This document shows positions 16,572 through 28,100 of a stretch of DNA of 64,000 nt, one piece after another. A program made the translations under genes and the position numbers. Position 1 is the first letter of the stretch, and each line of letters begins with the position of its first letter. The stretch is from Burkholderia savannae (lineage in GTDB: Bacteria; Pseudomonadota; Gammaproteobacteria; Burkholderiales; Burkholderiaceae), in assembly GCF_001524445.2 (NCBI RefSeq), contig NZ_CP013418.1:2108001-2172000 (forward strand), written 5' to 3'. A model generated the notes under the pieces. The model was given only the letters and a program-made list of their open reading frames with translations. It was not told the DNA's origin and searched no databases.

Positions 16572-18031
16572 CACGCGTCCCCCGCCTGCACGCGCGCGGC
16601 GGCTTGCGCCGGAGGCGAAGCCGAAGCCGCGACGGCCACGGGCCGCGCCTGCCGCGACGCGACGCGCGAATCGGGCAGCGAGCGAATCAGCCGCTTCAGT
16701 TGCAGCCGGTACGCGAAGTGCTCGACTTCGATCACGTGCCGCTGCGTAGCGCTGAAATGAATTCCGCCGTTCCAGTTCGAGCGGTCGCGGCCGGTCAGCC
16801 GGTCGATCCGAGCGGCTTTGCGCGGCGCCGCATCGCGCGCGCGCAGGTAGCGCGCGACGAGCTGCGCCTGATAATCCATCAGCGGCCAGTTGCCGGTCGA
16901 CGTCTGGAACAGGCCGATGAAGAACAGGTTCGGATGCGCGCGATCGAAGATGTTCAGGTAGAGGCGCGGCTGCATCTTGTCCCATTGAAGATACGACTGG
17001 TCGAGAAACGGGAAGCTCAGCTGGAAGCCCGTTGCGTAGACGATCGCGTCGATCTGTTCCTCGCTGCCGTCCGCGAACGCCACGCGGTCGCCCTTCAGCT
17101 CGACGACGTCCGGCTTCGCGGCGAGATCGCCGTGCCCGAGGTGATAGAACAGCGTCGAATTGATGATGAAGTGCGCTTCGAACAGCTTGTGGTCCGGCTT
17201 CGGCAGCCCGTAGTCTTCCGGCTGGCCGGCCGTCGTCAGACGCAAGAGCCGTTCGCCGAACAAGCGCCGCGCCCACAGCGGCAGACGCAGCTTCAGCGGC
17301 CACTCGGCCCAGCGATCCGCAGGAATCCCAAACAGGAATTTCGGCCAGTAGAAGTAGCCGCGCCGCGTGCTGTGAAACACCGCGCTCGCGTGATGAGCCG
17401 CCTCGACCGCGATGTCGCAGCCCGAATTGCCCGCGCCGACGACGAGCACGCGCTTGTCCTTCAGCACGTCGGGCGTCTTGTACAGCGCCGAATGCAGCTG
17501 CAGCCCGTCGAAGCGGCCCGGATAATCCGGCACCTGCGGCTTCGACAGATGGCCGTTGCAGACGAATACGCCTTTGTAGTGGCGCACGTCGTGGCCGTCG
17601 AGCTCGACGCGCCACAAGCCGCCTTCCGCGAGCGGCGCGACTTCCAGCACGGTCCGGTTGAACTCCGCGTGCTCGTAGACGCCGAAGCGGCGCGCGTAGT
17701 CGCGCAGATACGCGAGCGCCTGATCGCCGCGCGCGTACGTCGGGTAATCGGCCGGCATCGGGTAATCCGTGTATTCGGAGAACTCGCGCGAGCTGATCAT
17801 GTGCACCGATTTGTAGATCGCGCTGCACGGCTTGCCGTAGTACCAGGTGCCGCCGATGTCGTCCTCGCGCTCGATCAGATCGAACGCGATGCCGTGTTCG
17901 CGCAGGTTCTTCGCCGTCGCGATGCCGGCCGCGCCGCCGCCGATGATGCAATAGCGGCCGCTGCAATCCCGGTGCGCCGACGTCGCTGCCGCTGCCGCGC
18001 TCGGTTCCGTCGTCGTGTTCGTCGTCGTCAT
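16571..18031 (-). CDS. Flavin-containing monooxygenase
   Basis: The 486-residue protein has an FAD-binding Rossmann motif (YCIIGGGAAGIATAKNL, about residues 28-44). The FMO fingerprint reads YKGVFVCNGHLSKPQ, the NADPH motif is VVGAGNSGCDIA and the second FMO signature is IVYATGFQLSFPF. It should oxygenate a carbon, nitrogen or sulfur centre using NADPH and oxygen. Position between the P450 fusion and the exporter suggests it tailors the product. An alternative start at 18067 overlaps the previous gene by ATGA. I chose 18031 because GAAGGA precedes it and the extra residues are low complexity. The C-terminal 25 residues are Ala-rich with no clear function. Confidence 0.9.
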   Translation of the reverse strand: MTTTNTTTEPSAAAAATSAHRDCSGRYCIIGGGAAGIATAKNLREHGIAFDLIEREDDIGGTWYYGKPCSAIYKSVHMISSREFSEYTDYPMPADYPTYARGDQALAYLRDYARRFGVYEHAEFNRTVLEVAPLAEGGLWRVELDGHDVRHYKGVFVCNGHLSKPQVPDYPGRFDGLQLHSALYKTPDVLKDKRVLVVGAGNSGCDIAVEAAHHASAVFHSTRRGYFYWPKFLFGIPADRWAEWPLKLRLPLWARRLFGERLLRLTTAGQPEDYGLPKPDHKLFEAHFIINSTLFYHLGHGDLAAKPDVVELKGDRVAFADGSEEQIDAIVYATGFQLSFPFLDQSYLQWDKMQPRLYLNIFDRAHPNLFFIGLFQTSTGNWPLMDYQAQLVARYLRARDAAPRKAARIDRLTGRDRSNWNGGIHFSATQRHVIEVEHFAYRLQLKRLIRSLPDSRVASRQARPVAVAASASPPAQAAARVQAGDA

Positions 18032-18063
18032 CGTTGTCGTTCCTTCACTTGTACGGTCGCGCA

Positions 18064-21000
18064 TCATGCCGTCAGCGGATCGGCAAGCGCGCCTGTTTCG
18101 GACTGCGTCGCATGTGCGGCGTCGGCATCGGCGCCGACGCGCGTGTCGTCGACACGCAGCAGCACGTAGCCGCGCGCGTCGAGCACCGCGAAGCGGCCGG
18201 TCGCGTACTCGACGACGCTGTCTGCCGACGACGCCGGCAGACGCGCGAGCTTCGCGCCGCCGATCCGCCACACGGCCGGCGCGTCGGGCTGCGCGGCGCC
18301 CCATTCGGCGAGCAGCACGCGCAGCACGTGCTCGACGTGATTGACGGGCAGGCGCAGTTCGAGCGGAAACGGCAGCGCCCAGAGGCTCAACACGGCGGCG
18401 GGCGGCACGCGGCCGATCCGCACGATGCCGGCCGACGCGTCGTCGGGCACGCTCCAGTCGCCCGCCGGCAGCAGCTCGCCGTTCCACGCGGCATGCGGCG
18501 CGCTCGTGAGCCGCGCGGGCTCCGGCGTCGTGCCGGGCGGGCGCGCATACGCGGCGCCGATCTGCTCCGGCTGCGGCCGATAGACGAGCGTCATGCTGAG
18601 CAGCTCGGCGCGCGTGCGCGCGTCGCTGCAGCGCACGTCGACACACCAGACGTCGCCGATCATGTAGCCGGCCGCCTCGCTGCCGATCTCGACGGGCTCG
18701 CCGCCGCCGGACACGTCGGGCAGCGCGTCGAGACGCAACACGACGTTCGTCATCTCGCTCAGGTCGCGCGGCTCGCCCGTCGGCGGCATCACCCAGTCGC
18801 CGACCGCGCACGCGTGCTCGAGCACGAGCGACGCGGGCAGCACCGCGCGGCCGTTGAAGCGGAACGCGTGCGAGTACGGCGCGACGGCGGGATCGATCGC
18901 GTAGCGGCCCTCGAAACGCTTGAACGGCCGAAAGCGCAGCGGCTCGCCGACGTGATGCCGGCGCGTGACGAGCTCGCCGATGTTCGGCAGCTCGCGAATC
19001 GGCTGGAAGCCCTTGATCTGCACGGGCGTCGGCGCGCGGCCGACCGCGCCCATGAACATCGCCTCGCCGCTGCCCGGCGACGCGAGCTCGCGCAGCCAGT
19101 GGCGCACGCCCTCGTCGACGTTCATCGGCGTGATGTAGCGCTGCGTGACCGCGAAGTTCGTGATCATCCCGACGCCTTCCCACGTCGGCCACACGAGCGT
19201 CTTCACGCCGCACGCGGGCGAAAGCGCGTGCTTGGCCGCCCACAGGCCCAGACGCGCGAGCGCCTCGTTCGCGGCCGCATAGTCGGTCTCGCCCGTCATC
19301 CCGCCCCAGCGGCCCGTCAGCGAGCCGACGTTGCAGAACTGCACGAGCCGCGGCCGCGCGCGGACCGCATCGCACAGATTCGCGAAGCCGAGCACCTTGG
19401 TGCGGACCGTGTGCGCGAAATCGTCGGCGCGCTTCTGGATCAGCCGCACCGGCTGGTCGACGCCCGCGTTGTGGATCACCATCCGCAGCGAATCGCCGAG
19501 CTCGTCGCACAGCGCGCGCACGGCCGCGCGGTCGGTCACGTCGCATACGCGGTAATGCACCGCCAGACCGAGCGCGGCCATCTCGTCGAGCGCCGCCTTC
19601 AGCTCGCGCCGCCGCTTCAGGCGCTGCAGCGTCGCGCGGATCGACTTCGGCGGATTGTCGGGCGTCGCCGCGCGCAGCTGTTCGAGGCCGTATCGCTTGA
19701 AGCCTTCGTCGTCGAGCGCCATCCATGGCTCGCTGCCGTCGGGCGGCGCCTCGCGCCCCGTGACGATCACCGCGCAGCCGTGGCGTTCGGCCAGCGCACG
19801 CGCGCACAGCAGGCCGATCCCGCGCGCGCCGCCCGAGAACAGCACGGTGTCGCCGGGCGCGAGCGCCGTTTGCGCGTCGACGGCGAGCGGCGGCAGTTCG
19901 TTGCGCTTCGCGTGCAACGTGTAGCGCACGCCGTTGCGATAGCCGACCTCGAACAGGCCCCAGCGATACAGCTCGTTGACGACGTGCCGGTCGACGCGGC
20001 CCGTCTCGTCGGGCGCGATGTCGAGCACGCGCACGTTGCAGTTCGGCAGCTCCTGCGGCAGCGTCTTCGCGAGCCCCGCCCACAGGCCGCCGAGCGGCTG
20101 CGCGCCGGCGTCGCCGCCGTAGCCCATCTGCCCGTCCATCCACGTGAGCGCGACGTAGAAGAGCCGCGACGTGTCGTCCTCCGCCGCCCAGTCGCCGTAG
20201 CATGCCTTCAGCAGCTCGACCGTGCGGCGCATCGGCGCTTCCCATGCGCTCGCGTCGTCGAGCGCGAACGGCGTTTCGAGCCCGAGATCGACGATGCCGT
20301 CGAGCGGCCCCGCTTCGTTGACGAAGGTTCGCGCGGCTTCCGCGTGATCGGCGCTCGCGGCGGGCGCGAACACCGATACCTTCGCGCAGGTCCGCGCGAG
20401 CGCGGCCGCGACGCGCTCGACCGTGCCGCCGCGCCCGTTGACGAGCGCGATCCGCTTGCCGCTCAACGCGGGCGACGGCTCGTCGGGCACCGCATCGACG
20501 GGCACCGGCTTCCACGTGAAGCGCCACGCGGGCACGCCGCGCGCATTCGCGTCGGCGGCCGCGTCGTGCGGCGCCGCCGCGGGCGCGGTAGCCAGCGACA
20601 GCCGCGCGGCATCGGCAGGCTGCCCGGCCGCCGCATGCTCGTGCTCCGCGGCGACGGTCGCGCCGCCCGCAGGCGCGCAGGCGAGCGCGCCCGCCTCCGC
20701 CGCCGCGGCGGCGGTCGCGTTCGCGCCGATCTCGTGCGCCGCCGTCATCGGACACACAGCGCCCGTCGGTTCGACCGAATCGCCGAGCGGCCGCAGGGCG
20801 CGCACCGATTCTTGCTCGCGCACGCGCGCGAGATGGCTCTGCTGCCGCTCGCGCGGCTTCACGATCAGACGAATGCCGTGCACCGGCCGCAGCGAGATCG
20901 TCGCGCCGAGTTCGATCGGATGGCCTGGCAGCACGTTCAGATCGAAGTGCTGCGCGACCACCGCGACGAGCACGCGCATCTGCAAGAGCGCGGTCTGAAA

Positions 21001-22191
21001 GCCGATGCACTTGCGCATCCCGCCGCCGAACGGGAAATAGACGAAGCGATGGCGCGCCGGCGCGTCGCTCGCGAAGTTCTCCGGATCGAACGCGTCGGGA
21101 TTGCGCCAGAACGCCGGATGGCGATGCGTGACGTACGGCGACATGAACACCGACGTGCGCGCCGGAATCCGGTAGCCGCCGATCTCGTCGTCCTCGACGA
21201 GATCGCGCGTGAAGCCCCAGATCGGCGGATAGACGCGCAGCGCCTCGTCGACGACCTGCGACAGGTACGGCAATTGTTCGAAGTCCTGCATGGTCGGCGC
21301 GCGTCCGCCGAGGCGCGCGTCGAGCTCGTCGCGCAGCTGGCGCAGCACGGCCGGATGCTGCGCGAGCGCGTACAGCGCCCACGCCAGGCCCGCGCCCGTC
21401 GTCTCGTGCCCCGCGAGGAACACGGTCATCACTTCGTCGTGCACTTCCTGCTGCGTCATCGGCGCGCCGGTGTCGGGATCGCGCGCGTTCAGCAGCAGCG
21501 AGATCACGTCGCTCGGCTCGCAGCGTTCTTCGCGGTGATCGGCGATGATCTTCGCGACGATCGTGTCGATCGCGCGGCGCGCGTGCGCGATCCGACGATT
21601 GAAGCGCGTCGGCGCCCAGCGCGGGATGAAGTCGTTCATGTTGCCCTGCGGCATCATCGCTTCGATGCCGAAGCGCACCGCCGGGCCGACCGCCTCCGCG
21701 TGCGACGACACGTCAGTGTTGAACACCATCAGCCCGAGCATCCTCAGGCTCAGATGCATCATCTCCTCGACGACGTCGACCGACTTGCCGGGCGGCAGCG
21801 CGCTCCAGCGATTCGCGAGCGCGAGCGCGGCGTCGCCGACCGCGGCCGTGTGCGCATCGACCTGCTTCTTGTGGAAGAGCGGCTGCACCGCGCGCCGATG
21901 GCGGCGCCAGAATTCGCCGTCCGTCGTCAGCAGCCCGTCGCCGAAAAACATCTTGAAGTTGTCGTAGAAACGCCCGCGCACGTAGTTGCGATGGTTCTCC
22001 TGCAGCACGTACTGGATGTGGTCCGGATGCGCGAGCGCATGCGTGACGAACGGTCCGAGCCGGTTGCGCGCGACGTCGCCGTACTGCTGATGCAGGCGCA
22101 GCAGCATCGTGATCGGATTGCGCTTGTACGCGGCGAGGTTGCCCATCACGAGGCTGCCGCGCGGCCCCGGCGCCTGGCGGTGCTTGCTCAT
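18064..22191 (-). CDS. Cytochrome P450 fused to ketoreductase and dehydratase-like domains
   Basis: One uninterrupted 1375-residue frame. Residues 1-440 are a complete P450: I-helix AGHETTGAGL (about 263), ExxR in DEALRVYP (about 315) and heme loop FGGGMRKCIGF with Cys near 393. An Ala-rich linker (about 465-560) follows. Then comes a PKS-type KR pair: a structural half from about 570 and a catalytic half with GGARGIGLLCARAL near 783 and GETDYAAANEALARLG near 965. The C-terminal part (about 1070-1345) resembles a hot-dog dehydratase. The usual H-x3-G-x4-P reads FRFNGRAVLP, with Phe where the His should be, so it may be structural only. ATGA overlaps join it to the synthase upstream and probably to the monooxygenase downstream. 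A hydroxylase tethered to a reductase on an assembly line is the simplest reading. Confidence 0.88.
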   Translation of the reverse strand: MSKHRQAPGPRGSLVMGNLAAYKRNPITMLLRLHQQYGDVARNRLGPFVTHALAHPDHIQYVLQENHRNYVRGRFYDNFKMFFGDGLLTTDGEFWRRHRRAVQPLFHKKQVDAHTAAVGDAALALANRWSALPPGKSVDVVEEMMHLSLRMLGLMVFNTDVSSHAEAVGPAVRFGIEAMMPQGNMNDFIPRWAPTRFNRRIAHARRAIDTIVAKIIADHREERCEPSDVISLLLNARDPDTGAPMTQQEVHDEVMTVFLAGHETTGAGLAWALYALAQHPAVLRQLRDELDARLGGRAPTMQDFEQLPYLSQVVDEALRVYPPIWGFTRDLVEDDEIGGYRIPARTSVFMSPYVTHRHPAFWRNPDAFDPENFASDAPARHRFVYFPFGGGMRKCIGFQTALLQMRVLVAVVAQHFDLNVLPGHPIELGATISLRPVHGIRLIVKPRERQQSHLARVREQESVRALRPLGDSVEPTGAVCPMTAAHEIGANATAAAAAEAGALACAPAGGATVAAEHEHAAAGQPADAARLSLATAPAAAPHDAAADANARGVPAWRFTWKPVPVDAVPDEPSPALSGKRIALVNGRGGTVERVAAALARTCAKVSVFAPAASADHAEAARTFVNEAGPLDGIVDLGLETPFALDDASAWEAPMRRTVELLKACYGDWAAEDDTSRLFYVALTWMDGQMGYGGDAGAQPLGGLWAGLAKTLPQELPNCNVRVLDIAPDETGRVDRHVVNELYRWGLFEVGYRNGVRYTLHAKRNELPPLAVDAQTALAPGDTVLFSGGARGIGLLCARALAERHGCAVIVTGREAPPDGSEPWMALDDEGFKRYGLEQLRAATPDNPPKSIRATLQRLKRRRELKAALDEMAALGLAVHYRVCDVTDRAAVRALCDELGDSLRMVIHNAGVDQPVRLIQKRADDFAHTVRTKVLGFANLCDAVRARPRLVQFCNVGSLTGRWGGMTGETDYAAANEALARLGLWAAKHALSPACGVKTLVWPTWEGVGMITNFAVTQRYITPMNVDEGVRHWLRELASPGSGEAMFMGAVGRAPTPVQIKGFQPIRELPNIGELVTRRHHVGEPLRFRPFKRFEGRYAIDPAVAPYSHAFRFNGRAVLPASLVLEHACAVGDWVMPPTGEPRDLSEMTNVVLRLDALPDVSGGGEPVEIGSEAAGYMIGDVWCVDVRCSDARTRAELLSMTLVYRPQPEQIGAAYARPPGTTPEPARLTSAPHAAWNGELLPAGDWSVPDDASAGIVRIGRVPPAAVLSLWALPFPLELRLPVNHVEHVLRVLLAEWGAAQPDAPAVWRIGGAKLARLPASSADSVVEYATGRFAVLDARGYVLLRVDDTRVGADADAAHATQSETGALADPLTA

Positions 22192-25100
22192 GCCGTCTCC
22201 CGCTCGGTTGCGAGGCGCGCGGCGAGCGCGTCGACCTCGGCCTTCGTCGCGTACGCGCCCGTCGTCCGGTGCACATAGCCGATCACGACGCCCGACACGT
22301 CGCTCATCTCCATCAGCATGCGGCCGTCGGGCCGCACCGCGGCGAAGCGGTTGCCGCCGTGCGCACCCTCGAGCGCGAATGCGCGGGGCGTCGCGTACAA
22401 ATCGATCCGCTCGTAGCGGCGCGCGAGCTCGCAGTCGTTGCCGCTTTCGTACAGTTCGATCCTGCCGATCGACACCGGCGCGGCGAGCGGAATGTAGTCG
22501 TCCGCCACGTAATTCAGCACCGCGACGCGCGCGAGGCCGTCGAGCATGATGCTCGGGACGATGAAACGCGAGAACACCGGATCGTCGGCGGCGACGTTCA
22601 GCTGGTAGCGCGCGACCTTGCCCGACGCGGTGACGCCGGTATCCGCGGTCGACACGAACATGCCCGTCAGGCGCACGGGCGCCGATTCGAAATGATACGG
22701 ATCGGCGACCGGCGTGCGCGGCTCGTCCGGCCGCATCGGCCAGGCGGGCGCGCTCGCGTGGCGCGGCGCGACGAGCGCCTTGATCTCGAAGTGCAGCTTG
22801 TCCTGCACGAGCACCTGGCCGTTCGGCGCGAGCACGTCGCCCGTGATTCGCACCTGCACGACCGCCGCGTCGCCTTCGCGGCCGACAACCTGCGCGTGGA
22901 TGCGCTTCGTGCTCGGCCGCTGCGCGTCGTACACGCGCAGGAAGTGGCGGAACGCGGCGTCGCGGAAGCCGACGACGCGCAGGCCCGGCAGCAGCTTCAT
23001 CGCCGCCTCGGCCGCGAGCTCGGGCACGAACGTGCCGGGCAGCGTCGCGAAGCGGTTCACGACGTGGTGCTGCAAATACGCGTCGGTGCGCAGATCGAAG
23101 ATGCGCTCGAACGTCACGCTGTCGCTCGTGCGGCGCACTTCGCGGCCGAGATAGAAATCGTGGCTCGGCGGCTGCGCGATGCGCTCGCGCGGCGGCGGCG
23201 TCGGATGCGATTGCGGCGACGGCCAAGCCGCGTGCCCCGCATGTGCGGCGACGACGGCTTGCGCGTCGGCCGCGCCGCTCGCCGATTGCACGGGCCGCTG
23301 CGTTGACGCGGCGCGCACGGATGCGGGCGGCGCATCGAAGAACGTCGGCAGATGCGTCTCGATCGCGCGCCGCTCGGCCGCGCCGAGATGCACGGAGCTC
23401 GCCGCGCGCTCGGTCAGATTGATCTCGCGCAGGAAGTGATGAATGCCCTCGTTGGTCCGCATGCTCGTGAAGAGCCCGCTCTTTTCGAGGAACGCGCGCG
23501 TGACGGGATTCGCGCCGAGACCGACCGAGCGCCACAGCGTCCAGCCGATCGTGAACTCATCGCGCGCGAGCGCCGCGCGATGGTAGGCGGCCTGCGTGTT
23601 GAGGAAATCGTTGCCCGATGCGTAATCGGTCTCGCCCGCCTGGCCCGTCAGGCCGATGAACGAGCCGAAGTTGCACCACGCGCGCGGTTGCGCGGCGCCG
23701 AACGCGTCGCGCACGTTCCAGTAGCCGCGAATCTTGATGTCGCGCACCGCGACGAAATCGTCGAACGATTTCACGTTGACCGACGCGGAGCGGTTCAGGC
23801 CCGCCGCGTTGACGACGAGATCGATCGGCTGGCCCGCCGCCGCGATCCGGCCGACCGCCTCGCGCACGCTGCCTGCGTCGAGCACGTCGGCGCGCAGGTA
23901 GAACACCTTGTTCGGGCCGCAGTACGACTTCATCACGTCGATGTTGCGGCGCGCGGCGCGCGCCTCGACCTGGCGCTCGAACGCCTTGATGATCGCGGGC
24001 AGCGGCAAATGCGGATGGCGCGCTTTCTGCTCGCGGATGTAGTCGGGGCGACGGCGCGCGAACGCCTCGTCGCTGCCCGAGAACACGTCGGGGCCGTATG
24101 CGTCGAGCGCGCTGCTGCCGATCAGATGGATCGTCGGCTGGAAGTGCTCGGCAACCGCCTTCATCAGCTCCGCGGTGATCCCGCGCGCGCCGCCGAACGC
24201 AACGACGACCGAGTCGGGCCCGAGCCGCGCGAAACCGTCGGCGGGCAGCTCGCCCGCGTCGCGCGTCACGCGCGGCGTCAGGCGCCGGCCGCCGCACAGC
24301 GCGACGACGGGCAGCAGATGCTGCGCGCCGCTCTCGCGCTCGGCGCGCGCGACGCCGTGCCGGATGTCCGCGTCGTCCGTCAGCACGGCGAGCGAGCGCG
24401 CATGCGGCAGCTCGATCGCGAGCGCCTTCACGAGGCCCGTGAACATGCCCGCGTCCGGATGCAGCACGTCGTCCTTCACCGCGTCGAGCAGCAGCGCGAT
24501 GAACGAGCCCTGCTGCGCGACGCCGTCGTAGCACTGCTTGAGCGCGAGGAACGCGAGGTCGTGCAGCTTCAGCAGCTCGGGCGCAGGCGCGGACGAGCGG
24601 TCCGGCGCGAGCGCGCCCGCGTGCAGCGACGTCAGCAGCCGCACGTGGCGCGTGCCCGCCGGAATCAGCCCTTGCAACGCGGCTTCGCCGAGCGTATCGA
24701 CGACGACGAGCCGCGCGCGCGCGAACGCCGTCGCGCGCGTCGACAGCACGAGCAGATCGGCGGGCAGCATGCCGATGCCGTCGAGCAGCTCGGGCGCGTC
24801 GGTCACGACAACGCTGCCCGCGGGCAGATACGCGATCGCGCCCGCGCCCGCGTGCCACGGCGTCTCCTGCAGATCGATCCGATAGCGGGCGACGCCGAGC
24901 GGCTCGCCGTCGGCGGCGACATCGGTCGCCTTCAGCGTCGAGGGAATCGGCACGCGCTTGTCGGCCGACGCGCCGGCAATCGGCTCGGCCGTCGCGACGG
25001 CCACCGGCGGCTCCGCGTGCACGGTCGTTGCGAGCGGCGCGACGAGATGCGCCGGCGGCGCCGACGCAACGGCGGGCGTCGACGACGGTTCCGAAAGGTG

Positions 25101-28100
25101 AGAAGAAACGGGAGCCGGCGATGTCGATGTCGATGTCGATGTCGATGTCGATGTCGATGTCGATGTCGATGTCGATGTCGATGTCGATGTCGATGTCGAT
25201 GTCGGCACCGGCACCGGCGCCGAAGTCGACAAGCCGCTCGCGTCCGCAGCGTCGCGTGCGCGTCCGCCGTCGCCGCTCACCGGCGGCGCGTTGCGATCGA
25301 CGCGCAGGCCGAAGCGCACCCGATCGCGATCGTTGCCGAACGCGATCGACGCGGCGTCCTCGCGGCCGACGAGCGCGCGCAGCACCGCGAGCGCGCCGTC
25401 GGCGCCCGCGTACGTGACCGCGCGGCCTTGCGCATCGCGCGGCGCGAGCGCCGCTGCGGCGGCGTCCGCGAACTCGCGGCCGCTCTCGATCCACGCGAGC
25501 GCCGGCAGCCCGGCTGCGTCGGCCTGCGCCTTCGTCGTCACCGCGAACAGCACGATCCCCTCGGCGAGCGGCCGGTCGAACGCCGGCTGCACTTCGTCGG
25601 CCGAATTGCCGTTGATGCCGCCGACGATCACCATGTCGAGCTCGCCGCTTCTCAGGAAGCGCGACGCGACCTCGAACGCGGCGAGCGTCGATGCGTGCCC
25701 GGCGTCGACCGTCATGTTCATCCCGTGCAGATCGTGATAATTCGCGACGCGCGCGGGAATCACATTCGGCATCATGCCGGGAAACGAATTCTCGGTCGTC
25801 GGCGGCACGAGGCGCTTCGTGTGCTCCGCGACGCGCGCGAGCGCATCGTCGAGCGGCGCGCGCGATGCGTCGTCGAAGCTCGCGCGCACGGCGGTCGCGA
25901 TGTCGTCGAGATAGCAGCGGCTCGCGTACAGCGCGGCGTTGCGCGTCGGCCCCATGTGGCCCATCACGACGCCGATCGTGTTCGCATGCCCGCTCCAGTA
26001 GTCGCGCAGTTGCTCGCGCATGTCGTGCGCGGCGTCTAGCGCCATCAGTTGGCAACGATCGAGCGCGCGCAGCACCGCGGGCGGCATCCGTACGCGGTCG
26101 AAACTCGGCAGCGGATAGGTGAGGCCGAAGCTCGCGCCGGGCGCCGCGCCCGCGCCGTTCAGCCACGCGGCGATCGCGTCGCGGCCGTCGAGCCCGGGAA
26201 AATTCGCGGACCAGCCGACGATCGCGAGCGGCTCGCGATTGACGCGCGCGGCAGGCATGGACGCGCCCAGGTCTGGCCGGTATTCGCAGACGATCAGATG
26301 GCCGTTCGTGCCGCCGAAGCCGAAGCCCGACACGGCGGCGACGCGCGCCGCATCGGCCTTGCGCGGCCAGTCGACCGCGCGCGTCGGAATCGTGAAGCCG
26401 CTCGCGCCGATGTCGAATTCCCGCGGCGGCTCGGAGAACCGATGCTGCGGCGGAATGCGGCCGTGCTCGAGCGCAAGCAGCACCTGGATCAGCGACACGA
26501 CGCCCGCCGCCCAGCCGGTGTGACCGACGAGCGACTTGTTCGACGTCACGTACACCGGACGGTCGCGCTTGAGCATGTCGCGCAGGCTCTGGAATTCGGC
26601 GAGGTCGCCCGCGGGCGTGCCCGTCGCGTGCGCGACGACCCAGTCGACCGCGGCCTTCGGCACGTCGGTCTGCCGATACGCGCGCTCGATCGCGATGCTC
26701 TGACCGGCCGAGTTCGGCGCGTAGATCGCCTTGCCCTTGCCGTCCGACGATGAACCGAACGCCTTCAGCACGCCGAGCACGCGGTCGCCGTCGGCGAGCG
26801 CGCGCTTCAGGCGCTTGAGGATCACGACGCCCGCGCCGTCGGCGAACAGCACGCCGTCGCACGCCTTGTCGAGCGGCCGCACTTCGCCGCTCTTCGACAG
26901 CCCGTGCAGCTTCGAGAACAGGATCGAGCCGCGCGGCGCGAGCGCGAACGCGCCGCCGCACGCGACGACGTCGTGCTTGCCGGCGAGCAGGCTCTTGATG
27001 CCGAGATCGACCGAATAGAGCGACGACGAGCACGCGGTGTCGACCATCATGTACTCGGCGTCGTCGGGCAGCACGCCGCGCATCGCGTTCAGGCCGACGC
27101 GATGCGGAAAATACTCGGACAACTCGCCCGTGCCGCGCGCATAGCGCGCGCGCAGCACCGCGTCGATCTGCGCGATGCGGCTCTCGCGCTCGTCGGGTGA
27201 CGCGCCGGTTTCGTCGAGCGCGTCGCGCAGCCGTGCGCGCATCGCCGCGAGCACCATCCCTTCCTCGAGATGCTGGCTGCCGTCGGCCGTGTAACCGACG
27301 AGGAACGAGGTTCGGTCGCCCGCGCGCACGCGCACGCCGTCGAGCGCCTGGCGCAGCGAATGGCGCAGCCACAGCGTCGTCAGCTCGTCGGGCGCGGCGG
27401 CCGCTTCGATTTCGGCGCGCAGGCGCGCCTCGGGCTCGAAGCGCTCGATGAACACCGAGCGCGACTGGTAGCTCTTGTCTTCCGCCGACGAGTCCGGCGA
27501 ATAGAACGATCTGTAATCCCAACGATCGGGCGGCACGTTGCCGAACAGCTCGGGGCCGTTCAGCAGCGCCTGCCAGAATGCTTCCGGGTCGCTCGCGCCG
27601 GGCAGCGCGACGCCCATGCCGACTACGGCGATGTCGTCGGCTTCGGTGTCGTCGGATGCGCGTTCGGCATGCGGCGCGTCGATCTCGCCGGCCGGCGTCG
27701 CGGGACGAACGCCGTTCGCGTCCGCGACGTTCGCGTCAGCAAACGCGTGCGATGCCGCGACGGCGAAAGACGACGGCGCGTCGATGCCTGCGCCCGCCTG
27801 AGCCGAAGCCGGGCTCGAAACCCGCGGCAACGCGGAACCCGTCGACGATGCCGAAACGTCGGCGCGCCCGCCGGACGCCGATGCGCTCGGCTCGACCGGC
27901 GCATGCGCCGAAGCGGAATCGTTCGACGGCGCGCTCGCACGCTCGCTCGCGACGTTCCGCGCAATCGCCGACGCCGCCGACGACGCCGCCGCACCGGCAG
28001 CGCCAACGCCGGCCATCGCCGCCGTCGCGACGCCGACATCCGCAACGTGCGACGCAACCGGCGCAGCCGCCGCACCGGCGCTCGCCCGGCTCGCAAACGC

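Noticed and set aside
22188..22191. The overlap between the synthase and the P450 as a possible frameshift joining them in one protein
   Set aside because: A clear stop, ATGA overlap and a normal P450 N-terminus indicate two proteins with coupled translation.
18034..22278. A 1414-codon open frame on the plus strand opposite the P450-KR gene
   Set aside because: GC-rich codon use on the minus strand leaves the opposite frame open. The translation is Arg/His/Ala-rich with no domain, while the minus strand gives clear P450 and KR motifs.
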